Of a DNA stretch of 64,000 bases, positions 15,519-25,458 are shown piece by piece (the stretch's first letter is position 1; each line of letters begins with the position of its first letter). Both the position numbers and the translations under genes were made by a program. Origin of the DNA: Marinomonas balearica (lineage in GTDB: Bacteria > Pseudomonadota > Gammaproteobacteria > Pseudomonadales > Marinomonadaceae); contig NZ_SNXC01000009.1 of the NCBI RefSeq assembly GCF_004362145.1, positions 705,206-769,205 of the forward strand, in the 5' to 3' direction. The notes under the pieces are model-generated. The model was not told the DNA's origin and searched no databases. It saw nothing but the letters and a program-made list of their open reading frames with translations.

Positions 15519-17171
15519 ATGATAGAAAGAGAAATAATGGAGTTTGATGTCGTTGTCGTAGGGGGTGGACCATCCGGTCTTGCTGCGGCTTGCAGGTTAA
15601 TGCAAAAAGCGAATGAGTCTAATCAAGAGCTTACAGTATGCGTTGTCGAAAAAGGCTCGGAAATCGGTGCTCATATTGTTTCTGGTGCTGTCGTTGACCC
15701 TAAGGCGCTAACTGAATTGTTTCCCAATTGGAAAGAAGACGGCGCCCCGTTGCTTTCTGAAGTTGGCCGAGACGAAGTGCATTGGCTAGAGAGCGAATCT
15801 AGCTCCAGAAAAATACCAAACTGGATGGTTCCCAAATCCCTGCATAATGATGGAAATTATGTCATAAGTTTAGGCAATCTTTGTCGTTGGTTAGCGGAAC
15901 AAGCGGAATCGTTAGGCGTTGAGATTTTTCCGGGTTTTGCTGCCTATGATGTTGCCTACGACGATACTGGGCGAGTTGAAGGCATTAATACGGGTGATAT
16001 GGGAGTCGCATCAGACGGTTCAGAAAAAGACGGTTATATGCAAGGGATGCTTTTGAAAGCGAAGCAGACTGTGTTTGCTGAAGGGTGTCGAGGTCACTTA
16101 GGGAAATCATTAATCGATCAGTTTGGTTTAAGTGAGGGTCGTTCACCACAGCATTATGGCCTTGGCATTAAGGAGCTATGGGATGTTCCTGACTCCGTTA
16201 GTGAGCCAGGTACTGTTATTCATACCGCAGGTTGGCCTCTTAATTCGGATGCGGGTGGAGGAGGATTTTTATATCATCTTGAAAACAATCAGGTCGTGGT
16301 GGGTTTAATTGTCGATTTAAACTATAAAAACCCCTATTTAAGCCCTTATGAAGAGTTTCAAAAATATAAACATCACCCACTCATTGCGGAGGTGCTTAAG
16401 CAAGGCAAGCGAGTGTCCTACGGTGCGAGGGCGATTGCAAAGGGTGGATTAAACTCGTTACCTCAGATGGCAGTAAATGGTGGGGTCTTGGTCGGATGCG
16501 ATGCCGGCACACTCAATCCAGCAAAAATAAAAGGCACGCATACCGCAATGAAAAGCGGAATGATTGCGGCGGATTGTATCGTGGAACTGCTAGCAAACGA
16601 CCCGTCATATGGACAAAAACTACACGAATTTGATCACCGTATTAAGCAATCTTGGCTTGGTGACGAACTCGCCCAATCGAAAAACTTTGTGCCAGTTATG
16701 CATTCTCTTGGAACGTTTTGGGGTGGAGCATTTAATTGGCTCGATCAGAATCTATTTAATGGGAAACTGCCGTTTACATTTAGGGATGAAATACCTGACA
16801 GCGCAGCGTTAGAGCTCGCGAAGCAACATACTAAAATCCAATATGATAAGCCAGATGGCGTGCTCAGTTTTGATCGACTTTCTTCAGTGTTTTTGTCGAA
16901 TACAAACCATGAAGAAGATCAGCCATGTCATCTACAGCTATTGAATGATGAAGTACCAACCAAGCACAATTTACCCATGTATGATGAACCTGCTCAGCGG
17001 TACTGTCCTGCGGGTGTTTACGAAATGGTTGAAAATGAAATAGGTACGGCGCTGCAAATTAACGCTCAAAACTGCATTCATTGTAAAACGTGTGACATCA
17101 AGGATCCTTCGCAAAACATAAGATGGGTAACACCGGAAGGAGCAGGAGGGCCAAATTACCCAAATATGTAG
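15519..17171 (+). CDS. Electron transfer flavoprotein:ubiquinone oxidoreductase
   Basis: A 550-residue inner-membrane-associated ETF-QO that passes electrons from reduced ETF to ubiquinone. The FAD motif GGGPSGLAAA is near the start. The C-terminal iron-sulfur domain has four cysteines, one in RYCPAGVYE and three in NCIHCKTCDIK, for one [4Fe-4S] cluster, and ends GPNYPNM as in the family. AAGGGA precedes ATG 15519; an internal ATG at 15537 is the alternative. It forms a unit with the upstream acyl-CoA dehydrogenase; the ETF subunits are not in the window. Confidence 0.93.
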   Translation: MIEREIMEFDVVVVGGGPSGLAAACRLMQKANESNQELTVCVVEKGSEIGAHIVSGAVVDPKALTELFPNWKEDGAPLLSEVGRDEVHWLESESSSRKIPNWMVPKSLHNDGNYVISLGNLCRWLAEQAESLGVEIFPGFAAYDVAYDDTGRVEGINTGDMGVASDGSEKDGYMQGMLLKAKQTVFAEGCRGHLGKSLIDQFGLSEGRSPQHYGLGIKELWDVPDSVSEPGTVIHTAGWPLNSDAGGGGFLYHLENNQVVVGLIVDLNYKNPYLSPYEEFQKYKHHPLIAEVLKQGKRVSYGARAIAKGGLNSLPQMAVNGGVLVGCDAGTLNPAKIKGTHTAMKSGMIAADCIVELLANDPSYGQKLHEFDHRIKQSWLGDELAQSKNFVPVMHSLGTFWGGAFNWLDQNLFNGKLPFTFRDEIPDSAALELAKQHTKIQYDKPDGVLSFDRLSSVFLSNTNHEEDQPCHLQLLNDEVPTKHNLPMYDEPAQRYCPAGVYEMVENEIGTALQINAQNCIHCKTCDIKDPSQNIRWVTPEGAGGPNYPNM

Positions 17172-17390
17172 CGCTTAGTCATCGTTAACTTTCTTGCCAA
17201 TACACTCAATGTTGGGAGGCGTAACTTATTCCCGAATAAAGTAGCGTTATCTACATATAGAAGCGGGTGGACTTGTTAACACCTTCTCTAGGCTTTTATA
17301 GGGAAGATAACTGATTTTTATAAAGTTATGCTTGCAGGGCTTCCCTGTAACACTGTTTAATAATAGCCCTGATAATTAAAGGGGAATTAT

Positions 17391-17840
17391 ATGCGTATTT
17401 GGGTTGACGCTGATGCCTGTCCAAACGTCGTTAAACAAATATTGTTTCGAGCAGCAGAGCGTGTTCAAATCAAATGCATATTGGTAGCAAATCAGGCGAT
17501 CAGTATGCCTCCTTCCAAATGGATAGAACGCAAAGTAGTACAATCTGGTTTTGATGAAGCGGATAACTACATTGTAGATAACCTTACTCCTGAAGATCTT
17601 GTGATAACGGCAGACATTCCTTTGGCTTCTGATTGTGTTGAAAAAGGAGCGATGGTGATTAACCCAAGGGGTGAAGAGTACACTCGAGAAAACATTCGAC
17701 AACGATTGAATATGCGTGATTTTATGGAGCAAATGCGTTCCAGCGGTGTTCAAACGGACGGACCGCAAGCTTTTAATCAGCAAGACAGAATGGCTTTCGC
17801 AAACTCATTAGATAGAATCTTAGCGAGAAAGCTGGCTTAG
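17391..17840 (+). CDS. YaiI/YqxD family protein (UPF0178)
   Basis: 149 residues matching the UPF0178 family from start ([11 protein letters not shown]) to end. The acidic motif DADACP and ADIPLA resemble metal-binding sites of PIN-like or NYN nucleases, which suggests but does not prove nuclease activity. GGGG lies upstream of the ATG. The gene stands alone between ETF-QO and ndh. Confidence 0.88.
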   Translation: MRIWVDADACPNVVKQILFRAAERVQIKCILVANQAISMPPSKWIERKVVQSGFDEADNYIVDNLTPEDLVITADIPLASDCVEKGAMVINPRGEEYTRENIRQRLNMRDFMEQMRSSGVQTDGPQAFNQQDRMAFANSLDRILARKLA

Positions 17841-17854
17841 TTATACGCAATCTC

Positions 17855-17873
17855 AGCTCGCTTCGTGCGAGCT
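17855..17873 (+). terminator. Weak hairpin terminator after yaiI
   Basis: The 7-bp stem AGCTCGC at 17855-17861 pairs with GCGAGCT at 17867-17873 around a TTCGT loop. Only a short interrupted T-run follows. Confidence 0.4.
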
Positions 17874-17996
17874 TTCGTGTTCAGTTCTATATCAATGTTG
17901 AACGCTCAGACAGTGTGAATTATTCGCTAAGAGTTGATCTTTATGTAGCCAAAGGTCAGGGCTTAGCAAATAGTTTAAATTTGCGGGAACAATAAT

Positions 17997-19286
17997 ATGA
18001 AGAAAATTGTCGTTGTGGGCGGCGGAGCGGGTGGCTTAGAGTTAGTTACGAAGCTAGGGCACGCCTTTGGAAAAAAACGTCAAGCAGACATAACGTTAGT
18101 GGACCGTAGTCAAACGCACATATGGAAGCCTCTTTTACATGAAGTGGCAACGGGGTCGTTAGATATAAATACGGACGGTGTGAATTACCGCGCTCATGCC
18201 GCGAAGCACCATTACTCATTTCAGCTTGGTAATGTTACTGCTGTTGACCCGAATGCGAAGACAATTACTCTGGAACCTATTCAAGATGATAAAGGGCACG
18301 TTGTATTGCCTGAGCGAGATGTTGCCTTCGACATCTTGGTTATGGCTGTTGGCAGTGTCAGTAATGACTTCGGTACACCTGGTGTTTCGGATCATTGTTA
18401 TTTTCTTGATTCTCATCGTCAAGCCGATCGCTTTCAACAGGCGTTGTTAAATCAGTTTTTGCGAATTCATCAAGCAGGCGATGATACCAAACTAAAAATC
18501 GCCATAGTCGGCGGTGGGGCGACAGGTGTTGAGTTGTCAGCAGAGCTATTCCATGTTGCAGACCTGCTTAAAGCCTACGGTATGCCCGAAATGTCAGGTC
18601 GTCGTGTGCAGGTTGAACTCATAGAGGCTGGCCCACGTATATTGCCAGCACTTCCCGAGCGAATCGCTGCGCTTGCATCAAAAGAACTTCAACGTTTAGG
18701 TGTTTCAATCAAAGAGAATACTCGCGTTACAGAAGCGTTCGATGGCGGTATGAAAACGTTTGAAGGCGACGATGTAAACGCAGATTTGATGATTTGGGCG
18801 GCTGGGGTGAAAGCACCTGAATTTATAAAAGGTATTGAGGGTTTTGAAACCACTCGTAACAACCAAATTAAAGTTCAGCGGACGTTGCAAGTTCCGAGCT
18901 TTGAAAATGTTTTTGTTATTGGCGATTGTTGTGCTTGTGAACAAGATGATGGCTCGCTTGTTCCACCGAGAGCTCAATCAGCGCATCAAATGGCATCACT
19001 GGTGTTTGATAACATTAAAGCGACGTTCCGTAGTGAAACTCTCAAAGAATATTCCTACAAAGATCATGGATCTTTGGTCAACTTGAGCCGTTACAGTACG
19101 GTTGGTAGTTTGATGGGGAATTTGGGCGGTGGCTCAATGTTCGTTGAAGGGCGGATCGCGAGATTTGTGTATATCTCGTTGTATCGACTGCATTTGATCG
19201 CGATTCACGGATGGTTGAAAGCTACGATTATTATGTCAGCACAAAAAATTGGCAAAGTGGTTAAGCCGAAGCTTAAGTTACATTGA
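17997..19286 (+). CDS. ndh: NADH:quinone oxidoreductase type II (NDH-2)
   Basis: A 429-residue single-subunit, non-proton-pumping NADH dehydrogenase of the respiratory chain. The FAD motif GGGAGGLE begins at residue 8 and the NADH motif is in AIVGGGATGVELSAEL. The quinone-site block WKPLLHEVATGSLD, VIGDCCACEQ and the amphipathic C-terminus ending RPKLKLH-like (KPKLKLH) match E. coli Ndh almost throughout. It is peripheral on the inner membrane. Monocistronic, with a strong terminator. Confidence 0.96.
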   Translation: MKKIVVVGGGAGGLELVTKLGHAFGKKRQADITLVDRSQTHIWKPLLHEVATGSLDINTDGVNYRAHAAKHHYSFQLGNVTAVDPNAKTITLEPIQDDKGHVVLPERDVAFDILVMAVGSVSNDFGTPGVSDHCYFLDSHRQADRFQQALLNQFLRIHQAGDDTKLKIAIVGGGATGVELSAELFHVADLLKAYGMPEMSGRRVQVELIEAGPRILPALPERIAALASKELQRLGVSIKENTRVTEAFDGGMKTFEGDDVNADLMIWAAGVKAPEFIKGIEGFETTRNNQIKVQRTLQVPSFENVFVIGDCCACEQDDGSLVPPRAQSAHQMASLVFDNIKATFRSETLKEYSYKDHGSLVNLSRYSTVGSLMGNLGGGSMFVEGRIARFVYISLYRLHLIAIHGWLKATIIMSAQKIGKVVKPKLKLH

Positions 19287-19330
19287 TTTTCGGGTAAGTA
19301 AGTGCAAATAAATTAGTTGAATCTGATTGG

Positions 19331-19360
19331 AAAAAAGGGCGTATTAACGCCCTTTTTTTA
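19331..19360. terminator. Bidirectional terminator between ndh and the alpha-glucosidase gene
   Basis: AAAAAAGGGCGT at 19331-19342 pairs with 19347-19358 around ATTA, with T tracts on either strand. It separates two convergent genes. Confidence 0.9.
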
Positions 19361-19394
19361 TTGTTATACCTGTAATTTTGGGCTTACAGTGAAT

Positions 19395-21044
19395 TCAAAT
19401 GCTCACTTTACCAATATAAATCGAATAGGCCTGCAGCATGATTTTCCCTTCCTTTACGGTGCCTTTGTTAATGGATTTTGGAATCTCAATGTCTTCAAGC
19501 TTATTTTTGATGAGTGTTTTCGGTAGTTTGAGAACGGTTGTCTCAGCGCTGGTGTTCAAGGCAACAAGTAATTTCTCATCATCTGATTGGCGCGTAAAAA
19601 TGAGTGAGTGCTCGTCGTCGTGAAAGAATTCGATAGCGCCTGACACAAGTGCGTTATGGTGTTTTCTAAATTGTAGAAAGGCTTTATAGGCGTGAAAAAT
19701 CGAGTTTGGGTCGTCTTCCTGCAATTCAGCAGAGTAGGGCAGGTGCGAATCCACTACTGGAAGCCAAGGCTTTCCATCTGTGAATCCGCCATTGTCAGAA
19801 TTTGACCATGGCATTGGGGTTCTGCATCCATCTCGACCTTTAAAATCGGGCCAAAACTCGATACCAAATGGGTCTACGAGCTGATCATAGGTTAATTCCG
19901 CTTCAGGAAGCCCTAACTCTTCTCCTTGATAGAGGCAGACGCTACCGCGCATGGATAACAGCATGGCCATGTGGATTTTACTGCGTTCATGGTTTATCAA
20001 GCCTTCTTTTTCTGTCCAACGAGAAGCAACCCTTTCTACATCATGATTCCCTATCGACCAGCATGGCCAGCCATCGCCTAAACCGTCTTCGATTTCTTCC
20101 ATTGTGGTACGAATGTGCTTCATGCTGGAATCATGGGTAAGAAGGTCAAACGAGTAACACATGTGCAATTTGTCGCCACCTTGTGTGTACTTCGCCATTG
20201 TTTCTAACGCAAAATCACAGCCGACTTCGCCTACAGTGGTTGTTTGAGGGTACTCATCCATCAGAGCGCGTAGTTGTTTTAAGAACGGGATGTTTTCAGG
20301 TCGTGACTTATCAAACTCATGGAATTGATAGGCATATGGGTTGTCGGCGCGTACGCCAATACTGCCTTCTTCAACTTCTTCTTTTGGTGCGTTGTTGCGT
20401 AGCTCAATGTCATGAAAGAAGTAGTTCGCGGTATCGAAACGAAATCCATCTACTCCGCGATCTAGCCAGAATCGAACTGCATCTAAAACAGCCTCAATAA
20501 CTTCTGGGTTATGGAAGTTTAAATCGGGTTGGCTGGATAAAAAATTATGTAAATAATATTGGCGACGACGGCTGTGCCATTGCCATGCAGGCCCACCAAA
20601 AACCGACAGCCAATTGTTTGGGATGGTACCGTCAGGGTTTGGATCGACCCAAACATACCAATCTGATTTTGGGTTGTCGAGGCTGCTTGATGATTCTTTG
20701 AACCAAGGGTGCTGATCTGATGTATGATTTAATACTTGGTCTATTAATATTTTTAGTCCGTGCTTATGCGCTATTTCAATTACGTTATCAAAATCGGATA
20801 ATGTTCCAAAGATTGGATCAACATCACAGTAATCCGAGACATCATATCCAAAATCTTTCATGGGCGATGTGAAAAAAGGAGAAATCCATATGGCGTCAAC
20901 GCCAAGAGAGGCTATATAAGGAATTTTGGCCGCCAATCCCGGTAGATCGCCAATGCCATCTCCATTTGAGTCAAAAAAGCTACGTGGGTATACCTGATAG
21001 ATGACACAGCCTCGCCACCACGGTGAGTTTTGATTTTCGGACAT
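19395..21044 (-). CDS. GH13 alpha-glucosidase
   Basis: A 549-residue glycoside hydrolase family 13 enzyme without signal peptide, so cytoplasmic. From ATG 21044 the catalytic residues are nucleophile D204 (GFRFDTANY), acid/base E273 (TVGEVGCD) and D335 (SIGNHDVER). Threonine after the nucleophile is typical of alpha-1,4-acting enzymes; oligo-1,6-glucosidases usually have valine there. AAGGAA lies 6 bp before ATG 21044, preferred to a TTG at 21050. It diverges from an MFS transporter, suggesting uptake and hydrolysis of maltose-, sucrose- or isomaltose-like sugars. Confidence 0.92.
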   Translation of the reverse strand: MSENQNSPWWRGCVIYQVYPRSFFDSNGDGIGDLPGLAAKIPYIASLGVDAIWISPFFTSPMKDFGYDVSDYCDVDPIFGTLSDFDNVIEIAHKHGLKILIDQVLNHTSDQHPWFKESSSSLDNPKSDWYVWVDPNPDGTIPNNWLSVFGGPAWQWHSRRRQYYLHNFLSSQPDLNFHNPEVIEAVLDAVRFWLDRGVDGFRFDTANYFFHDIELRNNAPKEEVEEGSIGVRADNPYAYQFHEFDKSRPENIPFLKQLRALMDEYPQTTTVGEVGCDFALETMAKYTQGGDKLHMCYSFDLLTHDSSMKHIRTTMEEIEDGLGDGWPCWSIGNHDVERVASRWTEKEGLINHERSKIHMAMLLSMRGSVCLYQGEELGLPEAELTYDQLVDPFGIEFWPDFKGRDGCRTPMPWSNSDNGGFTDGKPWLPVVDSHLPYSAELQEDDPNSIFHAYKAFLQFRKHHNALVSGAIEFFHDDEHSLIFTRQSDDEKLLVALNTSAETTVLKLPKTLIKNKLEDIEIPKSINKGTVKEGKIMLQAYSIYIGKVSI

Positions 21045-21114
21045 TGGCAATTCCTTGTAAGTTTAAATTATCAGTTTTATTAGCGTTTGGTCGATGGATG
21101 CACATACGTATTTC

Positions 21115-21128
21115 ACATATTTATATGT
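21115..21128. promoter_or_regulatory. Palindrome in the alpha-glucosidase/MFS divergent promoter region
   Basis: ACATAT at 21115-21120 and ATATGT at 21123-21128 are perfect arms around TT, about midway between the two divergent starts. A sugar-responsive operator is possible, but AT-rich palindromes of this size also arise by chance. Confidence 0.25.
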
Positions 21129-21185
21129 ATTACTAATATCCGAAAGGACTAATTACAAGTATTTATTTAGTAGGAGCTAACTATT

Positions 21186-22337
21186 ATGTTTGACAAGAGA
21201 TCGCTTCCGGTTGCTGCTCCTTTGTTTGCATATTTCTTTTTTTATTGTGCGGCAATCGGCATTTTGATGCCTTATATGTCGATTTACTACAGCTCGATTG
21301 GTTTGAACGGATCACAAATTGGGCGACTCATGTCAACGTTCACCCTTGCGTCGATAGTCGTTCCTCATTTTTGGGGATGGTTAACAACAAAGTTCGGATT
21401 GCCAAAAAAAGTAATGCAAATCTGTATGTTGGGAACGTTATTGTCTTTTATTCCATTTAATTTTTCGACGACCTTCGATACGCTTTTTATCCTTACCTGC
21501 ATACTGGCTTTGTTCTATTCAGCTTTAATGCCTCTTGCTGATGGGCTCGCGGTTATGAGTATTCAAAATACCCGCATACCCTATACGCGTATTCGTGTTG
21601 GAGGATCGCTCGGCTACATCGTTTCAGTCTCGTTAATTGGTTACGCCATAAAACTGCTGGGTGTAGGCGTCATTATTCCGTCTATTTGTGTCTGTCTTGC
21701 TCTGGCTTTTCTAACCAGTATGTTTATTAAAGAAAAGCCGTATAAAGCGTCTTCTTCTCATGTAGAGGGTAACTTCAAAGAGTTGCTGTTTCGCAAAGAA
21801 GTTGCGTTGTTTTTTGGTCTTGCGTTTTTGTCGTATATGGCTCACGCGCCTTTTAACATATTTTTCGCGGTTCACTTATCCAGTGCAGGCTATTCCGGCT
21901 CTGAAATAGGGCTTCTGCTTAGTTTTGGTGTTGTGATCGAAGTCCTGCTGTTTTTATACTGCGGGCATTTCGTACAGCGGTATTATGCGATCCATTTATT
22001 GTTACTTTGCTTTGCCTGCGGTGTCGTTCGGTGGGGGCTTTTAGCGTGGTTTTCGTCGTCGTTGCTGGTGGTGCTGTTCACACAGCTAATGCACTGCATT
22101 ACGTTCGCATTATTTCATATGGTATCGATCGATCAGGTGAGAAGGCTCTTTCCGGGGCGATTTGGCAGTCAGGGGCAATCAACTTACAGTGCATTTTCTG
22201 TTGGGCTGGGAAGTGGCATAGGGATGATCTTAGCGGGTTACAGTTGGGACATCATAGGAGGAAACTGGACTTTTACCGTATCGTCTTTAATGTCCGTAGC
22301 GGCAATAATTTGCTTGGTTAAAAGTCAAAAACAGTGA
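21186..22337 (+). CDS. MFS transporter, HcaT/YcaD-like (MFS_1-like) family
   Basis: 383 residues with about twelve hydrophobic membrane segments. The N-terminal half (PYMSIYYSSIGLNGSQIG) and RIRVGGSLGYIV are typical of the HcaT/3-phenylpropionate and LacY-like MFS group. The substrate cannot be read from sequence. Because it diverges from an alpha-glucosidase, a sugar is the simplest guess. A GGAG ribosome-binding site precedes the ATG. It is convergent with the LysR gene; only a weak inverted repeat lies between them. Confidence 0.85.
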   Translation: MFDKRSLPVAAPLFAYFFFYCAAIGILMPYMSIYYSSIGLNGSQIGRLMSTFTLASIVVPHFWGWLTTKFGLPKKVMQICMLGTLLSFIPFNFSTTFDTLFILTCILALFYSALMPLADGLAVMSIQNTRIPYTRIRVGGSLGYIVSVSLIGYAIKLLGVGVIIPSICVCLALAFLTSMFIKEKPYKASSSHVEGNFKELLFRKEVALFFGLAFLSYMAHAPFNIFFAVHLSSAGYSGSEIGLLLSFGVVIEVLLFLYCGHFVQRYYAIHLLLLCFACGVVRWGLLAWFSSSLLVVLFTQLMHCITFALFHMVSIDQVRRLFPGRFGSQGQSTYSAFSVGLGSGIGMILAGYSWDIIGGNWTFTVSSLMSVAAIICLVKSQKQ

Positions 22338-22380
22338 TTCCCGACCTTACTCATTAGATTAAGGTTGCCGCTTTCACTGT

Positions 22381-23262
22381 TTAGTTTAATAAAGAATTCT
22401 CTTTTTGGAGCATATCAATAAAAGTACGCGCCGCTCTGCTTAGCGTTCTTCGGTTGTGATGTATTACGCCAAGTTTTCGTTCTACATTAAAGGCGGGTAA
22501 GTCTAATACTTTCAATTGGCTATCGACTAAAGTGGAAGGTAGTAAAGACCAACCCCAACCAATGGTGACTAACATAGCGAGCGTTTCGAGATTATTGGTG
22601 TTCATCCTCACGTTTGGTTTTACCTGATGTGACGCGAACACGGTTTCTGCAATTTGCCGAGTGAACGTATTTTCATTTGGCAGAACACATTGGTGTTTTG
22701 ACAGCTCTAGAATGTCCACTTGTGATTCGTGTGCTAAAGGGTGATCTCTGCTCACAACACACTTCAATGGATCTGACCATATTGGAATGGACATCATATG
22801 TTCATCAGGAGAGCTGTTGAGCGTAATGATTCCAAGCTCCACATCTCCTTGAATAACCTTTCGGTATGCTTCTTCGGATTGCGTGAATTCAATGTCAATT
22901 TGTGCGTTAGGGTAGGTGTGCTGAAACTGTTTTAACAGTTTGGGTAATCTATGTAATCCAATATGATGGCTTGTCGATATTCTCAAAAGGCCGCTAATGT
23001 CGTCCATCTGCAATGTCATACTTCGTTTAATATCGTCGAGGTCGTTTGATACTTTTCGTGCTTTAGGCAGTAGACGTTCTCCTGCTTCAGTAAGCTGAAC
23101 TTTTCTTCCTATACGGTCAAACAATTTTACGCCTAGCGTCGACTCTAAAGAGGCAATTCTTTTGCTGATTGCAGGTTGAGTGAGAAAGAGCTTTTCGGCA
23201 GCCTCAGAAAACGATTCTAATTCCGCGACTCGTATAAAGGTAATCAGTTCGCCAATTTCCAT
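22381..23262 (-). CDS. LysR-family transcriptional regulator, divergent from leuC
   Basis: A 293-residue LysR regulator. The N-terminal winged helix-turn-helix is FSEAAEKLFLTQPAISKRIASLE at about 18-40, with a periplasmic-binding-protein-like effector domain from about 90. A LysR gene divergent from leuCDB is also found in Pseudomonas, so control of leucine synthesis is a reasonable inference, perhaps with an isopropylmalate-type effector. The 97-bp gap to leuC should contain both promoters and the regulator site; I see no clear symmetric T-N11-A box. Confidence 0.88.
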   Translation of the reverse strand: MEIGELITFIRVAELESFSEAAEKLFLTQPAISKRIASLESTLGVKLFDRIGRKVQLTEAGERLLPKARKVSNDLDDIKRSMTLQMDDISGLLRISTSHHIGLHRLPKLLKQFQHTYPNAQIDIEFTQSEEAYRKVIQGDVELGIITLNSSPDEHMMSIPIWSDPLKCVVSRDHPLAHESQVDILELSKHQCVLPNENTFTRQIAETVFASHQVKPNVRMNTNNLETLAMLVTIGWGWSLLPSTLVDSQLKVLDLPAFNVERKLGVIHHNRRTLSRAARTFIDMLQKENSLLN

Positions 23263-23359
23263 GATTCCTGCCAGTAATCCAATTTATAAAAATTATGAAT
23301 TTGAGTAATTTAAAGGAAGCGTATAGGATTGTCCACAAGTCAGCTTAGGAGAGAGAAAA

Positions 23360-24787
23360 ATGGCAGGCAAAACCTTATACGATAAGTTGTGGAACAGTCA
23401 CTTGGTTCAACAACGAAATGATGGCAGTGCGTTAATCTACATCGATTTACAACTTTTACATGAAGTCACTTCGCCTCAAGCATTTGAAGGCCTTCGTTTA
23501 GCAGGACGTAAGCCCTGGAGAACATCTGCAAGTTTGGCGACGCCAGATCATAACGTCCCTACGACAGCCGAAGAACGTAAAAGCGGTGTTAATGGTATCG
23601 AAGACCCCGTTTCTAAAATTCAGGTTACAACTCTGGATGAGAACTGTGATGAGTTCGGTATCACCGAATTTAACATGATGGATGTTCGTCAAGGCATCGT
23701 ACACGTTGTTGGGCCAGAACAAGGTGCGACTCTTCCAGGAATGACAGTTGTATGCGGTGATTCTCATACATCGACACACGGTGCTTTTGGTGCATTAGCT
23801 CATGGCATCGGGACGTCGGAAGTTGAGCATGTATTAGCGACACAGTGTCTAGTGGCTAAAAAGATGCGCAATATGTTGGTTCGTGTAGACGGTCAATTGT
23901 CTCCATGGGTTACCGCGAAAGATGTTGTATTAGCGATCATTGGTAAAATTGGAACGGCAGGCGGTACAGGCTTTGCGATCGAATTCGGTGGTGAGGCGAT
24001 TCAATCACTTTCCATGGAAGGGCGTATGACGGTTTGTAACATGGCAATTGAAGCGGGCGCACGCGTTGGCTTGATCGCTGTTGATGATACAACAATTGAT
24101 TACGTTAAAGGGCGTCCATATGCTCCAAAACCAGAGCAATGGGATATGGCTGTTGAATCTTGGAAAGAGCTTGTATCTGATGACGACGCAGAATTTGATG
24201 AAGTTGTTGTTTTGCAAGCAAAAGATATAAAGCCACAAGTAACTTGGGGAACCTCTCCAGAGATGGTTATCCCTGTTGATGACTTTATTCCAAAGCCTGA
24301 AGATCAGCAAGATCCAGTTCAACGTGAAGGTTATGCCCGCGCATGGAAGTACATGGGGCTTGAAGGAAAAGAAAAGCTTTCCGACATTACCCTAGATAAG
24401 GTCTTTATCGGCTCATGTACTAACTCCCGTATAGAAGACCTAAGAGCTGCGGCTGACGTAGTAAAAGGCCGAAAAGTGGCGAATACCATCAAAGAAGCCA
24501 TTGTTGTTCCAGGTTCTGGATTAGTAAAAGCCCAAGCGGAAGATGAAGGTTTGGATAAAATCTTTACTGAAGCAGGTTTGCAGTGGCGTGAGCCTGGTTG
24601 TTCTATGTGTCTTGCAATGAACGCTGACAAGCTGGGTGCCGGCGAGCATTGTGCTTCTACTTCGAACCGAAACTTTGAAGGTCGTCAAGGGTTCGGCGGA
24701 CGTACTCATTTGGTAAGCCCTGCGATGGCGGCGGCTGCGGCTATTGCTGGTCATTTTATTGATGTTAACGAGTTGGTAAAACACTAA
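23360..24787 (+). CDS. leuC: 3-isopropylmalate dehydratase large subunit
   Basis: A 475-residue aconitase-superfamily subunit that isomerises 2-isopropylmalate to 3-isopropylmalate in leucine synthesis, together with LeuD. The [4Fe-4S] ligands are the cysteines in [12 protein letters not shown] and [28 protein letters not shown] is the substrate-binding signature. First gene of leuCDB; AGGAGAG precedes the ATG. Confidence 0.97.
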   Translation: MAGKTLYDKLWNSHLVQQRNDGSALIYIDLQLLHEVTSPQAFEGLRLAGRKPWRTSASLATPDHNVPTTAEERKSGVNGIEDPVSKIQVTTLDENCDEFGITEFNMMDVRQGIVHVVGPEQGATLPGMTVVCGDSHTSTHGAFGALAHGIGTSEVEHVLATQCLVAKKMRNMLVRVDGQLSPWVTAKDVVLAIIGKIGTAGGTGFAIEFGGEAIQSLSMEGRMTVCNMAIEAGARVGLIAVDDTTIDYVKGRPYAPKPEQWDMAVESWKELVSDDDAEFDEVVVLQAKDIKPQVTWGTSPEMVIPVDDFIPKPEDQQDPVQREGYARAWKYMGLEGKEKLSDITLDKVFIGSCTNSRIEDLRAAADVVKGRKVANTIKEAIVVPGSGLVKAQAEDEGLDKIFTEAGLQWREPGCSMCLAMNADKLGAGEHCASTSNRNFEGRQGFGGRTHLVSPAMAAAAAIAGHFIDVNELVKH

Positions 24788-24797
24788 GGAGACAAAG

Positions 24798-25448
24798 ATG
24801 CGTCCATTTACAGTACACACAGGTGTCGCGGCTCCTTTAGATTTAGCCAATGTCGACACTGACATGATTATTCCAAAGCAGTTTTTGAAGTCAATTAAGC
24901 GTACAGGGTTTGGTAAAAACCTATTTGACGAATTGCGTTATGAAGATGAAGGGCAGCCAGACCAAGACTGCGAAGGTCGTCCATTACGCGAAGATTTTGT
25001 TCTAAATCAAACGCGTTATCAAGGTACAAGCGTATTGCTTGCACGAAATAACTTTGGCTGTGGTTCAAGTCGAGAGCACGCTCCATGGGCATTGGACGAC
25101 TACGGTATTCGTGCAGTGATCGCGCCAAGCTTTGCAGACATCTTTTTCAATAACTGTTTTAAAAATGGTCTTCTTCCAATTGTCTTGGATGAAGAAGAAG
25201 TCGACGAACTTTTCAAGGCCGTTGAAAGTACAGAAGGTTACGAGTTAACGGTTGATCTTGACGCTCAAATTGTCAAAACACCGGAAGGTAAAGAATATTC
25301 TTTCCTTGTTGACTCATTTCGTAAACATTGCTTGTTAAATGGTCTCGATGACATTGGCCTAACATTACAAGAAGCCGATAGCATTAAAGCATACGAAGAA
25401 AAGCGCATACAACAAGCTCCATGGTTGTTCGCTGAACGCACTCTTTAA
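24798..25448 (+). CDS. leuD: 3-isopropylmalate dehydratase small subunit
   Basis: A 216-residue swivel-domain partner of LeuC. Typical blocks are [14 protein letters not shown] near the start and [15 protein letters not shown], which carries the substrate-binding serines and arginine. It begins 10 bp after leuC, with AGGAG before the ATG, and 10 bp precede leuB, so the three genes form one operon. Confidence 0.97.
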   Translation: MRPFTVHTGVAAPLDLANVDTDMIIPKQFLKSIKRTGFGKNLFDELRYEDEGQPDQDCEGRPLREDFVLNQTRYQGTSVLLARNNFGCGSSREHAPWALDDYGIRAVIAPSFADIFFNNCFKNGLLPIVLDEEEVDELFKAVESTEGYELTVDLDAQIVKTPEGKEYSFLVDSFRKHCLLNGLDDIGLTLQEADSIKAYEEKRIQQAPWLFAERTL

Positions 25449-25458
25449 GGAATATAAC

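Noticed and set aside
17376..17783. 135-codon minus-strand ORF opposite yaiI
   Set aside because: It lies antisense to a gene with clear family identity and has no ribosome-binding site of its own.
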